Notes: a model not told the origin generated them from the letters alone. Positions 1 through 6,992 are shown, numbered from the stretch's first letter. The stretch is 8,710 nt of DNA from Flavobacteriales bacterium (GCA_030831885.1 JAURKF010000153.1:1-8710), one strand, 5' to 3'. Translations and numbers: made by a program.

Positions 1-279
1 GTGCATCGCATAACTTGCCTCTTTATCTTTCAGGTGATCTTCAACTGCCGGAAAAATCACAAAGCTTTTCAGTCCGAGTGCTATACACTCTTCAATTTGA
101 TGAAGCATTAAATCTTCTGAATACCTCGAAATACCGGGCATCGAGGAAATTGGCACTTCAATACCTTTTCCATCTACCAAAAACATGGGGTAAATGAAAT
201 CACTCAAGTGAAGTTCAGTTTCGCGAACCATATTGCGGATCGTGCTGCTCTTACGGTTGCGGCGAGGGCGTTCGTTCAT
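1..279 (-). CDS. hemB: Delta-aminolevulinic acid dehydratase (porphobilinogen synthase), N-terminal part
   Basis: This cytosolic enzyme condenses two 5-aminolevulinate molecules into porphobilinogen in tetrapyrrole (heme) synthesis. Only the first 93 codons are in the window; the gene runs off the left edge, so the catalytic lysines and metal-binding cysteines cannot be checked. The visible part matches the family closely: an Arg-rich start (RPRRNRKSSTIRNMVRET), then LSDFIYPMFLVDGKG (residues 25-39), the I-SSMPGISRYS segment (44-54), and the EECIALGLKSFVIFP strand (63-77) of the TIM barrel. The ATG at 279-277 is chosen because it gives the usual N-terminus; the stop of the upstream lipoprotein gene lies inside it, a 29-base overlap. 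No good Shine-Dalgarno sequence precedes it, as is common in Bacteroidota. The overlap suggests it is co-translated with the small lipoprotein and YidD genes. The identity is firm despite the truncation. Confidence 0.93.
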   Translation of the reverse strand, partial: MNERPRRNRKSSTIRNMVRETELHLSDFIYPMFLVDGKGIEVPISSMPGISRYSEDLMLHQIEECIALGLKSFVIFPAVEDHLKDKEASYAMH

Positions 280-745
280 AATCGTTTGTTCGAATAAGTT
301 CTGTGATTTTTTGCTCGATGTAGGATAATGAATCGCTATAGGATTGAAGTGCGTTCAACACTCCCTGATCACCTGTCTCTGCCCCAAATGGATTCTCGAT
401 TCCTTTAGATATCTCTTCGATGGATGGTAGTACAACTAGATGACTGCGCCATTCACGCAATTCTGATTGGGCGAATTCAAGATTATTCGCATATGTCTTT
501 AGTTTTCCATATTGCTCTCGCAGTAAACTATCGGTGGCAAGCAGTGTATCGGTGCTTATGGCGTCGCGATTCACTCGCAATGGTTCGAGTTGTTGTTGCA
601 GCGCTGAATCGAGAACGGCTATGCGCCGATCATTGTTTGTCTGGATCTTCCGACACTCTGCCAGTGTGGGACTTTCTGAACTGATACAAGCTATCAGCCC
701 GATAAGAAACGTGCCCATGAAAATATAATTGGCGGTCTGCTTCAT
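251..745 (-). CDS. Small coiled-coil lipoprotein of unknown function
   Basis: I do not recognise a named family. The protein has 164 residues if started at the ATG at 745-743. That start gives a proper lipoprotein signal: Met-Lys, a hydrophobic run, then the lipobox LIAC with Cys20, so the mature protein should be anchored in the envelope. The mature part is rich in Leu, Gln, Glu and Asp with heptad-like spacing (roughly residues 35-105 and 125-152), suggesting two helical or coiled-coil segments around a short turn with Pro, Gly and Asn-Pro-Phe (107-125). The tail is Pro-rich. The frame is open further upstream to 856, but that extension only overlaps yidD and would bury the signal peptide. 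The start shares one base with the yidD stop (TGATG on the minus strand), and the 3' end overlaps hemB by 29 bases, so the three are probably translationally coupled. Its location next to yidD fits an envelope role, but that is inference. Confidence 0.75.
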   Translation of the reverse strand: MKQTANYIFMGTFLIGLIACISSESPTLAECRKIQTNNDRRIAVLDSALQQQLEPLRVNRDAISTDTLLATDSLLREQYGKLKTYANNLEFAQSELREWRSHLVVLPSIEEISKGIENPFGAETGDQGVLNALQSYSDSLSYIEQKITELIRTNDYERTPSPQP

Positions 746-975
746 CAATTGGAATGTTGTTTTTTTTCGGGCACCGGATCGTATCCGAATCCACCCCACG
801 GATGGCAACGCGCAATTCGTTTGATTCCAAGCCAGATTCCTCTCAGCACACCCCATTCTTCAATGGCTTTTACTGTATAATGCGAACAGGTAGGGTCGAA
901 ACGGCAGTTTTTTCCGAGTAATGGCGATAGATATTGCTGATACAATCGAATCGGAAAAATGAAAATGCGCTTCAA
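745..975 (-). CDS. yidD: Membrane protein insertion efficiency factor YidD
   Basis: YidD is a small peripheral inner-membrane protein that assists membrane protein insertion alongside the YidC insertase; its exact mechanism is not settled. The 76-residue product has the family's usual size and signature: an amphipathic N-terminal helix ([13 protein letters not shown], residues 9-21), the [10 protein letters not shown] motif (24-33), KAIEEWG (36-42) and the C-terminal [14 protein letters not shown] block (56-69). The three family cysteines are at 24, 30 and 57. The start is TTG (975-973): the frame has a stop (TAA at 990-988) just upstream and contains no ATG early enough, and TTG yields the normal N-terminus. 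The gene stands 37 bases after the HupE-like gene and overlaps the next lipoprotein gene by one base. In many bacteria yidD sits beside rnpA and yidC; here it is instead upstream of hemB. Confidence 0.93.
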   Translation of the reverse strand: MKRIFIFPIRLYQQYLSPLLGKNCRFDPTCSHYTVKAIEEWGVLRGIWLGIKRIARCHPWGGFGYDPVPEKKQHSN

Positions 976-1012
976 GCTGCCGGAATTTTAGCAAAAATAA
1001 CGAGTGATGGCT

Positions 1013-1579
1013 TTAAAAGGGCCACTTTTCAAATGCCAGCCACAATGCAGTGACAAGTGTTGGAAGGGCAATGATTTTCGACATGTGCTTTGCGATATTT
1101 TTTGAGGTCAGAGTAAGCACGGCGACGATGCAAAGAATTGCGATAAGGATGAGTAATTGACCAACTTCAACTCCCAGGTTGAAAAGGAATAGCTCAGCTA
1201 GAAACGATTCTCCTCCAGATGAGATCATTCGGAAGTATCCGGAAAATCCCAACCCATGTATAATCCCAAAAATTACTGTTGTACAATAGCTGGCCCATTG
1301 GGCAGTAATCTTCTCCCTGCGCATTAGGGAGTACACTGCCGTAATGATGATTGTAACAGGAATGCAAAACTCAATAATGGCTGATGAAAACCGAATAGCA
1401 TCGAGGGCGGCCAGCGCGAGACTTATGCTATGTCCAAGCGTAAACGCTGTCGCTAGCCACAATACTTTTTTCCAGTCACTGAACGTGAAGGGCGAGCACA
1501 TTGCCAATAGAAAGAGCATGTGGTCGTAGCCTTCGAATTCGGTAATATGCAGAATTCCTTCAACGAAAAAATTACTCAT
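1013..1579 (-). CDS. HupE/UreJ-like polytopic membrane protein
   Basis: This is a 188-residue integral membrane protein with about six hydrophobic segments. It carries the motifs of the HupE/UreJ_2 group: His11 followed by GYDHMLFLLA (17-26), the ATAFTLGHSISLALA helix (43-57, His50), the FGIIHGLGFSGYF segment (104-116, His108) and FNLGVEVGQ (133-141, Glu138). HupE and UreJ proteins are linked to nickel uptake beside hydrogenase or urease genes, and the conserved His, Asp and Glu residues fit a metal path. No hydrogenase, urease or nickel gene is visible here, so the substrate is open. The frame extends to 1645, but the first 22 codons would overlap the upstream lipoprotein gene and are not family-like; the ATG at 1579-1577 gives the usual short N-terminus. 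That ATG is only 5 bases after the lipoprotein stop, so the two are almost surely co-transcribed. Confidence 0.85.
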   Translation of the reverse strand: MSNFFVEGILHITEFEGYDHMLFLLAMCSPFTFSDWKKVLWLATAFTLGHSISLALAALDAIRFSSAIIEFCIPVTIIITAVYSLMRREKITAQWASYCTTVIFGIIHGLGFSGYFRMISSGGESFLAELFLFNLGVEVGQLLILIAILCIVAVLTLTSKNIAKHMSKIIALPTLVTALWLAFEKWPF

Positions 1580-1584
1580 AGGAG

Positions 1585-2391
1585 TTATTCTGAACCGAAT
1601 TGGTAGGTTTCTCCATTTACTGTCACGGAAAATCCGTTGTTGCATTCACCGGCTCCAAAGTCGATATAGCGAGTGGCGTAACCTTCAGGCTCTAGTGTGA
1701 TTTTTCCGCTTACTATCCAGGCACAGGAAACTTCTGCCCTAAGTGGTGTTGTGATGGTGCTTATATACGCGATGCCATTGCGGTTCACTCCTGAGCAGCC
1801 GCCTGTAATCTCATACACGTCGTCCAGGCGTTCTGGTGTGTCTTGCCCCACCACCCAAGTGCGGGTGCGATCTGCCGACCACGTGATGGTCCATTCATTC
1901 GAAGGCGCTGTAACAGTGCCATTGGCTGTTATGGAATAATAAAGTTGACCATTATCGTTGAACCCCATGTTCTCAATCGTTTTCTGGCCACTAAGGAGGT
2001 GGCCGTTCACCCGATAATTCTCGGGTGTAATGGTAATTACTGTGCCCGGTTCTCTGTATCGACCGGTATAGGTAATGTGCAGGATGCCTGTTCTGTTTCG
2101 TCCGTCATTGCCAACGCATGCGTCCGATCCAAAATCAATCATCATCGTTTTCGGATTGCTTAAGGTATCGACAATAATGGTGTCAATGCATCCAATGTTA
2201 TCTTCTCGAATGCCGGATGTGTTGGATGATACACCATCAACTACTTTAAACATATCGGAAAAGAGATTTTCTGCTGTGCTGTTGTCTGTACTAGTCGATG
2301 AGCCGAGCATGTCACGTTTATCTTTTCTGCATGAGAAAATCAGAGAAGAAAGCATGAGGGTAAGGATGGGCAGAATCAGTGTCTGTTTCAT
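1585..2391 (-). CDS. Secreted lipoprotein, beta-rich, unknown function
   Basis: This 268-residue product starts with a clear lipoprotein signal peptide: Met-Lys, a hydrophobic stretch and the lipobox LIFSC (Cys21), followed by a charged and Ser/Thr-rich linker (22-60). The mature part is rich in short alternating hydrophobic and polar stretches, Gly, Asn and Thr, suggesting a beta fold. Two segments resemble each other: MIDFGSDACVGNDGRNRTG (84-102) and YIDFGAGECNNGFSVTVNG (242-260), each an IDFG followed by a Cys- and Gly/Asn-containing turn. Cysteines at 68, 92, 199, 223 and 250 may pair. I recall similar lipoproteins as common and uncharacterised in Bacteroidota, but I cannot name a domain. 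The gene begins 54 bases after folA and ends 5 bases before the HupE-like gene, so it may work with that membrane protein, which is only inference from spacing. Confidence 0.8.
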   Translation of the reverse strand: MKQTLILPILTLMLSSLIFSCRKDKRDMLGSSTSTDNSTAENLFSDMFKVVDGVSSNTSGIREDNIGCIDTIIVDTLSNPKTMMIDFGSDACVGNDGRNRTGILHITYTGRYREPGTVITITPENYRVNGHLLSGQKTIENMGFNDNGQLYYSITANGTVTAPSNEWTITWSADRTRTWVVGQDTPERLDDVYEITGGCSGVNRNGIAYISTITTPLRAEVSCAWIVSGKITLEPEGYATRYIDFGAGECNNGFSVTVNGETYQFGSE

Positions 2392-2445
2392 AAATTAAAA
2401 TTATGCATTGCGGCCCTTTGACATGTGTCATTCAATCGGGTTTAA

Positions 2446-2991
2446 TCAAGACCGAATTTTAACATAGTGCCAAATTGCTCCATTGTAATCATTGCGATCG
2501 TCTGAAGTGAAAGTTTCTATTAATTCCTTTTCCCATTCTGATTCCCGAATAGCAGGAAATAATACATCTGCATCTGCGAAGGTTGCTTCTACATGAGTAA
2601 GATACATTTCATCTACTAACTCTTGTTGCAAGGCATGCGAGTACAACTGCCCTCCACCTATTACAAATACGTTTTTCAAACCTGTATGCGATGCCTCTTG
2701 TAATGCCTTTTCCAAGCTATAGTGAACTATGCAGCCGTCAGCGGCAAATGCAGGGTCTCTTGTAATAACTACATTTTGTCGGTTGGGTAGCGGTCGGAAT
2801 TTAGGGGGCAAACTTTCCCAGCTTTTACGTCCCATGATTACCTGGTGATTGGTGGTCGTTCGCTTGAAAAAATCCATGTCGCTTTTGAGTCGCCAAAGCA
2901 AGTCATTGTTCCTGCCCAATTCGTTGTTGCTGCCGATGGCTGCAATGAGAATTACTTTCAAACCAATATGGCTGCTCGATTTACTGTGCAT
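2446..2991 (-). CDS. folA: Dihydrofolate reductase
   Basis: DHFR reduces dihydrofolate to tetrahydrofolate with NADPH in the cytosol, restoring the folate consumed by thymidylate synthase. The 181-residue product has the family landmarks in order: LIAAIGSNNELG (15-26), the active-site helix LLWRLKSDMDFFK (31-43) with Asp38 as the expected catalytic acid, VIMGRKSWESLP (51-62), the PLPNRQNVVITRD strand (67-79), the NADPH-binding FVIGGGQLY (109-117) and the C-terminal Tyr-Leu-Thr-His (130-133) and DADVLFP (140-146) strands. The active-site loop reads W-R-L-K-S-D where many DHFRs have W-H-L-P-x-D; the catalytic Asp is kept, so I read this as normal variation. The N-terminus is about ten residues longer (MHSKSSSHIG) than the compact family start, but no other Met is available. 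The gene follows thyA by 5 bases, the classic functional pairing. Confidence 0.97.
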   Translation of the reverse strand: MHSKSSSHIGLKVILIAAIGSNNELGRNNDLLWRLKSDMDFFKRTTTNHQVIMGRKSWESLPPKFRPLPNRQNVVITRDPAFAADGCIVHYSLEKALQEASHTGLKNVFVIGGGQLYSHALQQELVDEMYLTHVEATFADADVLFPAIRESEWEKELIETFTSDDRNDYNGAIWHYVKIRS

Positions 2992-2996
2992 AGCGG

Positions 2997-3791
2997 TTAT
3001 ACAGCGACTGCTGCTTTGATATGCGGGTGCGGATCATAGTTGAGCAGTGTGAAATCTTCGTAGCGGAATGCAAAAATGTCTTTTACCTCCGGATTGATTT
3101 GCAATGTGGGGAGTGCACGGAAATCTCGGGTAAGCTGCAGTTGCGCTTGCTCAATGTGATTGGAATACAAATGCACATCTCCTCCAGTCCAAACGAAATC
3201 ACCCAGCTCTAGCTCACATACTTGAGCAATCATCATGGTTAAAAGTGCATAGCTCGCTATGTTGAAAGGAACACCCAAAAACGTATCACAACTGCGCTGA
3301 TATAGTTGGCATGAAAGTTTTCCGTCGGCCACATAAAACTGGAAAAGGCAGTGGCAGGGCGGCAGTGCCATTTGATCAATGAACGAAGGATTCCAGGCGC
3401 TTACAATGTGTCGGCGTCCGTCGGGATTTTTTTTCAATCCTTCAATGAGTTTTGAGATTTGGTCGGTATGTGTTCCATCCGGGTTGGGCCATGATCTCCA
3501 CTGGTAACCATATACGGGTCCCAAATTGCCTTCCGTATCTGCCCATTCGTCCCATATAGAAACTCCATTCTCTTTGAGATAGGCAATGTTGGTGTCGCCC
3601 TTCAAAAACCACAAGAGTTCATGTATGATTGACTTGGTGTGTAATTTTTTTGTGGTGAGTAGGGGGAATCCTTCCTGCAAATTGAAGCGCATTTGATAGC
3701 CGAAAACACTCAGTGTTCCTGTTCCTGTGCGGTCGCTTTTTTTCGCGCCGGTATCAAGCAAATGCTGTAAAAGGTCATGGTACTGCTTCAT
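2997..3791 (-). CDS. thyA: Thymidylate synthase ThyA
   Basis: ThyA methylates dUMP to dTMP using 5,10-methylene-tetrahydrofolate and releases dihydrofolate, which FolA, encoded next, recycles. The 264-residue product has the same length and numbering as the E. coli enzyme. All key residues are visible: Arg21 in DRTGTGT, Arg126 and Arg127 in [13 protein letters not shown], the nucleophile Cys146 in [13 protein letters not shown], Gln165-Arg166-Ser167-Cys168-Asp169 in the phosphate-binding segment, Asn177 in [13 protein letters not shown], and His207 and Tyr209 in GDVHLYSNH. The C-terminus ends AAVAV, close to the usual AVAI-type end needed to close the active site. The ATG at 3791-3789 gives the standard start. 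The gene begins 66 bases after purK, and that gap holds no convincing terminator, so read-through from purK is possible. Confidence 0.98.
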   Translation of the reverse strand: MKQYHDLLQHLLDTGAKKSDRTGTGTLSVFGYQMRFNLQEGFPLLTTKKLHTKSIIHELLWFLKGDTNIAYLKENGVSIWDEWADTEGNLGPVYGYQWRSWPNPDGTHTDQISKLIEGLKKNPDGRRHIVSAWNPSFIDQMALPPCHCLFQFYVADGKLSCQLYQRSCDTFLGVPFNIASYALLTMMIAQVCELELGDFVWTGGDVHLYSNHIEQAQLQLTRDFRALPTLQINPEVKDIFAFRYEDFTLLNYDPHPHIKAAVAV

Positions 3792-3857
3792 GCTACGAAA
3801 TTAGCGCAGGGGGCTCAAAAGGGGAAGTTCAATGACCCCTGTTTTGTTCACGATTGT

Positions 3858-5003
3858 TCAACAACTGACTACTTTCACCAAACGCAGAACTTCTCTTGCT
3901 CGCTGTTGGGCAATGTTTAAATCGGTATCGGTAACAGTCACATGACCCATTTTGCGAAACGGCTTCGTATGCGTCTTTCCGTAAAGATGAATGTGAACGC
4001 CCGGCAGTGCAATTGCCTCTTCCAAACCACGGTATTCAACAGGTCCTTCATGACCGTATTCACCTAGTAAGTTTACCATAACAGCCGGCTCGATGAGCCG
4101 CGTATCACCGAGAGGAAGCGAAGTGATTGCACGCAGATGTTGCTCATATTGTGACGTGGTACAGGCTTCAATGGTGTGATGCCCGCTGTTGTGCGGTCGT
4201 GGAGCCATTTCATTCACAAGCAATCGGCCATCCTGTGTGAGAAACAGCTCAACCGCTAAAAGGCCCACGAAATCGGAGGATTCAACAATGTTTAAAGCGA
4301 TGGTTTGCGCCTGTTGTTCGATATGCGATTCTACACGCGCAGGACTGAACAGAAATTCCACCAAGTTAGCCTTCGGGTTGAATTCCATTTCAACCAAAGG
4401 AAAAGACCGTGTTTCCCCTTGTTTGTTTCGTGCAATGATGATGGATAGCTCTTTGGTGAAATCCACCATCTCTTCCAGAACACAAGGGCCATCGAAGGTG
4501 TGCTTCAGATCTTCCTGCGATTGAATAATTTGAACTCCTTTTCCATCGTAGCCACCTGTGCGCGATTTCAGCACAAAAGGAAATTTCTGTTCTTCCGCTA
4601 TAATATCCTGTGGATGGGCTATGATTCGGTAAGGGGCAGTAGGAATACCATGGGCCGAGTAGAAATCTTTCTGCAAGCCTTTATCCTGCACCATATGCAA
4701 AAACGAAGGTCTGGGATAAACAGCCACGCCTTGTTTTTCCAACTCTGCCAATGCATCTGCATTGACATGTTCGATTTCGACCGTAAGCACATCTTTGTCT
4801 TTACCGAATTCAACAACGGTATCAAAATCCTGAAATGATCCGTTCACAAATTCATGACAAAGACTTGAGCAGGGAGCATCTTTCGCAGGATCAAGAATCG
4901 AAATTCGGGCATCATAGTTTAAGGCCTCCTGAATGAACATGCGCCCCAATTGACCACCACCAAGGATACCTAATCGAAACGTTTCTGAATAAACTGATTT
5001 CAC
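3858..5003 (-). CDS. purK: N5-carboxyaminoimidazole ribonucleotide synthase (PurK)
   Basis: PurK is a cytosolic ATP-grasp enzyme of purine synthesis that converts aminoimidazole ribonucleotide, bicarbonate and ATP into N5-carboxyaminoimidazole ribonucleotide, the substrate of PurE. The 381-residue product has the N-terminal LGILGGGQLGRM motif (11-22), the VEIEHV segment (75-80), the ATP-grasp lysine region PFVLKSRTGGYDGKGV (142-157), the EEMVDFTKELSII stretch (177-189), the metal and product site NEMAPRPHNSGHHTIEA (264-280) and the C-terminal YGK and RKMGHVTV blocks (341-343, 350-357). The start is GTG (5003-5001): no ATG or TTG occurs in frame before the GGGQLG motif, and the frame meets no upstream ATG before the neighbouring gene. 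No purE is in the window. A small hairpin overlaps this start codon (see findings). The gene lies 41 bases after the rhodanese-thioredoxin gene on the same strand. Confidence 0.96.
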   Translation of the reverse strand: MKSVYSETFRLGILGGGQLGRMFIQEALNYDARISILDPAKDAPCSSLCHEFVNGSFQDFDTVVEFGKDKDVLTVEIEHVNADALAELEKQGVAVYPRPSFLHMVQDKGLQKDFYSAHGIPTAPYRIIAHPQDIIAEEQKFPFVLKSRTGGYDGKGVQIIQSQEDLKHTFDGPCVLEEMVDFTKELSIIIARNKQGETRSFPLVEMEFNPKANLVEFLFSPARVESHIEQQAQTIALNIVESSDFVGLLAVELFLTQDGRLLVNEMAPRPHNSGHHTIEACTTSQYEQHLRAITSLPLGDTRLIEPAVMVNLLGEYGHEGPVEYRGLEEAIALPGVHIHLYGKTHTKPFRKMGHVTVTDTDLNIAQQRAREVLRLVKVVSC

Positions 5004-5044
5004 GAAGCGAAGATACTTCGTTGCTATAAAGAACGAAAATGGAT

Positions 5045-5764
5045 TTATTTAAGAAGTTCTTCAATCATCGCTCGCATAGCGGTTTCATCTTGAAATCCGG
5101 TTACGCGTTTGATTTCCTGACCATTTTTAAATGTTGATACTACCGGTATATTTTCAATCTTTTGTTGTTTAATCAAATTGGGTGCTTCGTCCACATTGAT
5201 ACGCACAATTTGAACCTTGCCTGAATATTCTTGCGACAGCGTATTGAGGATAGGTTCCATTTTTTTACAGGGACCGCACCAAGGCGCGTAGTAATCGATG
5301 AGTATTGGAGTTTCTGTGCCAATCAGCTTTTCAAAATCGGTTATGGTGAATTTTTCTTGCTGAACTGTTTCGGCCGCTGTCGATTCAAGGCCGGCTGCAT
5401 TCCAGGCCATAAAACCACCTTTCAGATCATAGATGGAAGCGAATCCCAACTTCTTCAGTCTTTCAGCAGCATCGGCGCTTCGGCCACCTGCCTTGCAATA
5501 CACAAATACAGGCGAACTTCTATCGAGCTTGCCTATGCGTGTATCGAAATCGGCGTCATAAATATTAAAGTTGACAGACTCTTTCAGATGTCCTCCTTTG
5601 AATTCTTCGGGAGTACGCACATCGATTATCGACGCCCCTGACGATGATTTTAATTGTTCTGCATACGCTTGTGGTGCTAACAACTGAACACTTTGAGCAG
5701 TTTGTGAGTGCTGAGTACAAGAAAACAGGAGTAGTAGAATTCCACTAAAGAGTAGATGTTTCAT
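5045..5764 (-). CDS. Rhodanese-thioredoxin fusion lipoprotein
   Basis: This 239-residue protein joins two redox or sulfur domains behind a lipoprotein signal. The signal is MKHLLFSGILLLLFSC with lipobox LLFSC (Cys16), so the domains should sit on the periplasmic side of the envelope. A rhodanese domain covers about residues 27-127: IIDVRTPEEFKGGHL (46-60), the active-site loop YCKAGGRSADAAERL (89-103) with Cys90, and DLKGGFMAWNAAG (113-125). A thioredoxin domain covers about 136-239: YYAPWCGPCKKMEPIL (158-173) with Cys163 and Cys166, the VDEAP segment (191-195), and the cis-proline Pro207 in ENIPVVSTFKNG. Both active sites are intact. Known rhodaneses transfer sulfane sulfur and known thioredoxins reduce disulfides; together they could handle persulfides or protein thiols, but the substrate is not shown. 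The gene has 68 bases before it and 41 before purK. Confidence 0.92.
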   Translation of the reverse strand: MKHLLFSGILLLLFSCTQHSQTAQSVQLLAPQAYAEQLKSSSGASIIDVRTPEEFKGGHLKESVNFNIYDADFDTRIGKLDRSSPVFVYCKAGGRSADAAERLKKLGFASIYDLKGGFMAWNAAGLESTAAETVQQEKFTITDFEKLIGTETPILIDYYAPWCGPCKKMEPILNTLSQEYSGKVQIVRINVDEAPNLIKQQKIENIPVVSTFKNGQEIKRVTGFQDETAMRAMIEELLK

Positions 5765-5832
5765 GCATGAGATTTTGCGGTAAAGCTACTTTATTCGCTC
5801 AACATGGATTGGTGACAAATGTTACGTTCCAT

Positions 5833-6897
5833 CTAGGCTGCAATTTTTTTCTTTTTGCCCAGGCCAATAAAGAACTTTTCATAAGTGTGGTAAACGAAAT
5901 AGCTAATGATTAGCGTAAGCATTATTGCCAGTATGAAACGAATACTTTCGGAAACGGGAAAGAAGTTGCTTCGCACGTACTCTATCGGGAAAAGTATTAC
6001 GCGGTGAACTACCGCATGCAACATGTAAACAGAATAACTGATTTCACCTAAAGTGCCGAGCGGCCAGCTGACAAGTCTTGGCAGGGTGCTACTGAATTTG
6101 TAAAACCCTATGCAGATTAAAAAACTACTAATCGTAAGAATTACGCGGCTGTTGCCACCGATAAGCCGAATCCTTTCGCCCGACTCGGGCCAGAATGTGA
6201 ACAGTATTAAACCTGCTCCAATCATTATTAGGCTGTACCAGGTGGTTAATTTTAGTTTGCCACTCCAAACACCAATCATATAGCCACCCACAAATAGGAA
6301 GGCTTGATTGAGCGGATTCATGTAGAAATGATTCTGCTCGCCTTCAGCGTTGGTGGAATGTATATCGATTAGGAAATAGGCGAAGTATAGATAGACAGCC
6401 AAAAACAAACCAACCGTCAAGTAGAAGATTACTTTACTGCGATAGCGCAGAAGCACGATAATCGGAAAGATGCAGTAAAATACAAGTTCATTTCCAATCG
6501 ACCAAGATCCTACTGCAAGGCCTTTGTCCCAGGCGACGAATCCGAATAAACCTGACAGATTTAGGAATACCCTCTGAAGAGAACAATTCTCCACTCCATG
6601 CATGATAAAGATCGACGCGATGGTCGAAAGCCAGAATAGAGGAAAAATACGCAGCAATCTTCTTTTGAAAAACACCTTCGTTTCCGAGATGTTATTCCCT
6701 AACACTTTATCGTACACTAAATAGAGCGTAAGCCCGCTGAGAATGTAGAAAATGGAAACACCGTATATCCCAACCCTTCCCATGAAGGATTGCGCGTTGA
6801 ACTCTCCGAATGTCCAGGATAAGTAGTGAAAAAGCATGATGCCCAATGCAGCCAGACCTCTCAGGTAATCTAATGAATGGTATCGCTGCATGTGCAT
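5833..6897 (-). CDS. Membrane acyltransferase, AT3 (acyltransferase family 3)
   Basis: This 354-residue polytopic membrane protein belongs to the AT3 family (Acyl_transf_3), whose members transfer acetyl or other acyl groups to sugars and surface polysaccharides from the cytoplasmic membrane. Landmarks are the N-terminal LDYLRGLAALGIMLFH (9-24) with Arg13 and His24, FYILSGLTLYL (50-60), the Arg-rich loop KRRLLRIFPLFWL (78-90), GSWSIGNELVFYCIFP (130-145) with Glu137, and the late GEISYSVYMLH segment (284-294). About ten hydrophobic segments are visible, and the C-terminus is a Lys-rich tail (GKKKKIAA). The start could be the ATG at 6897-6895 or the one two codons later; the second gives the commoner MQRYHSLDYLRG start, and neither has a clear ribosome site. 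The 38 bases between this gene and the terminator upstream are the only room for its own promoter, and I see no convincing one. The acceptor substrate cannot be told from the sequence. Confidence 0.92.
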   Translation of the reverse strand: MHMQRYHSLDYLRGLAALGIMLFHYLSWTFGEFNAQSFMGRVGIYGVSIFYILSGLTLYLVYDKVLGNNISETKVFFKRRLLRIFPLFWLSTIASIFIMHGVENCSLQRVFLNLSGLFGFVAWDKGLAVGSWSIGNELVFYCIFPIIVLLRYRSKVIFYLTVGLFLAVYLYFAYFLIDIHSTNAEGEQNHFYMNPLNQAFLFVGGYMIGVWSGKLKLTTWYSLIMIGAGLILFTFWPESGERIRLIGGNSRVILTISSFLICIGFYKFSSTLPRLVSWPLGTLGEISYSVYMLHAVVHRVILFPIEYVRSNFFPVSESIRFILAIMLTLIISYFVYHTYEKFFIGLGKKKKIAA

Positions 6898-6935
6898 GGT
6901 GATTTAACGGACGAATTTAGAGAGGTGAGTGCCAT

Positions 6936-6967
6936 AAAAAAAATACCGGCCTTTCAACCGGTATTTT
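6936..6967 (-). terminator. Intrinsic (Rho-independent) terminator
   Basis: On the minus strand a perfect stem with arms AAATACCGG and CCGGTATTT (6941-6949 pairing with 6958-6966), around an 8-base loop, is followed by a run of eight T (6943-6936). It lies 26 bases past the stop of the T9SS-sorted protein gene, so it ends that transcript before the acyltransferase gene. The T run is much stronger for the minus strand than for the plus strand. Confidence 0.9.
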
Positions 6968-6992
6968 AATCAAATCGTAATACTCTCTTTTA

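Noticed and set aside
31..43. Residues 31-43 of DHFR (given in residue numbers): W-R-L-K-S-D in place of W-H-L-P-x-D as a sign of a resistance-type enzyme
   Set aside because: The catalytic Asp and all other motifs are normal and the gene sits in a native pair with thyA; the change is within family variation I can recall.
15..197. Plus-strand open frame of 60 codons at the left edge
   Set aside because: The opposite strand here encodes the recognisable N-terminus of HemB.
746..856. In-frame N-terminal extension of the small lipoprotein (37 extra codons)
   Set aside because: It overlaps yidD in another frame and would bury the clear Met-Lys lipoprotein signal and LIAC lipobox that begin at 745.
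1580..1645. In-frame N-terminal extension of the HupE-like protein (22 extra codons)
   Set aside because: It lies inside the 3' end of the upstream lipoprotein gene and is not family-like; the ATG at 1579 gives the normal short N-terminus.
3796..3803. TAATTTCG on the minus strand as a Bacteroidota -7 box for thyA
   Set aside because: It mismatches the TAnnTTTG consensus and is so close to the start codon that the transcript would begin at or within the gene.
4189..4838. Two overlapping plus-strand open frames of 111 and 112 codons
   Set aside because: Both lie antisense to the well-supported purK gene and look like shadows of it.
5231..5641. Plus-strand open frame of 136 codons
   Set aside because: It is antisense to the rhodanese-thioredoxin gene, whose motifs are all intact, and its product shows no recognisable domain.
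5781..5793. TAAAG-CTA-CTTTA hairpin between the acyltransferase and rhodanese-thioredoxin genes
   Set aside because: The stem is five AT-rich pairs with no following T run on either strand, too weak for a terminator.
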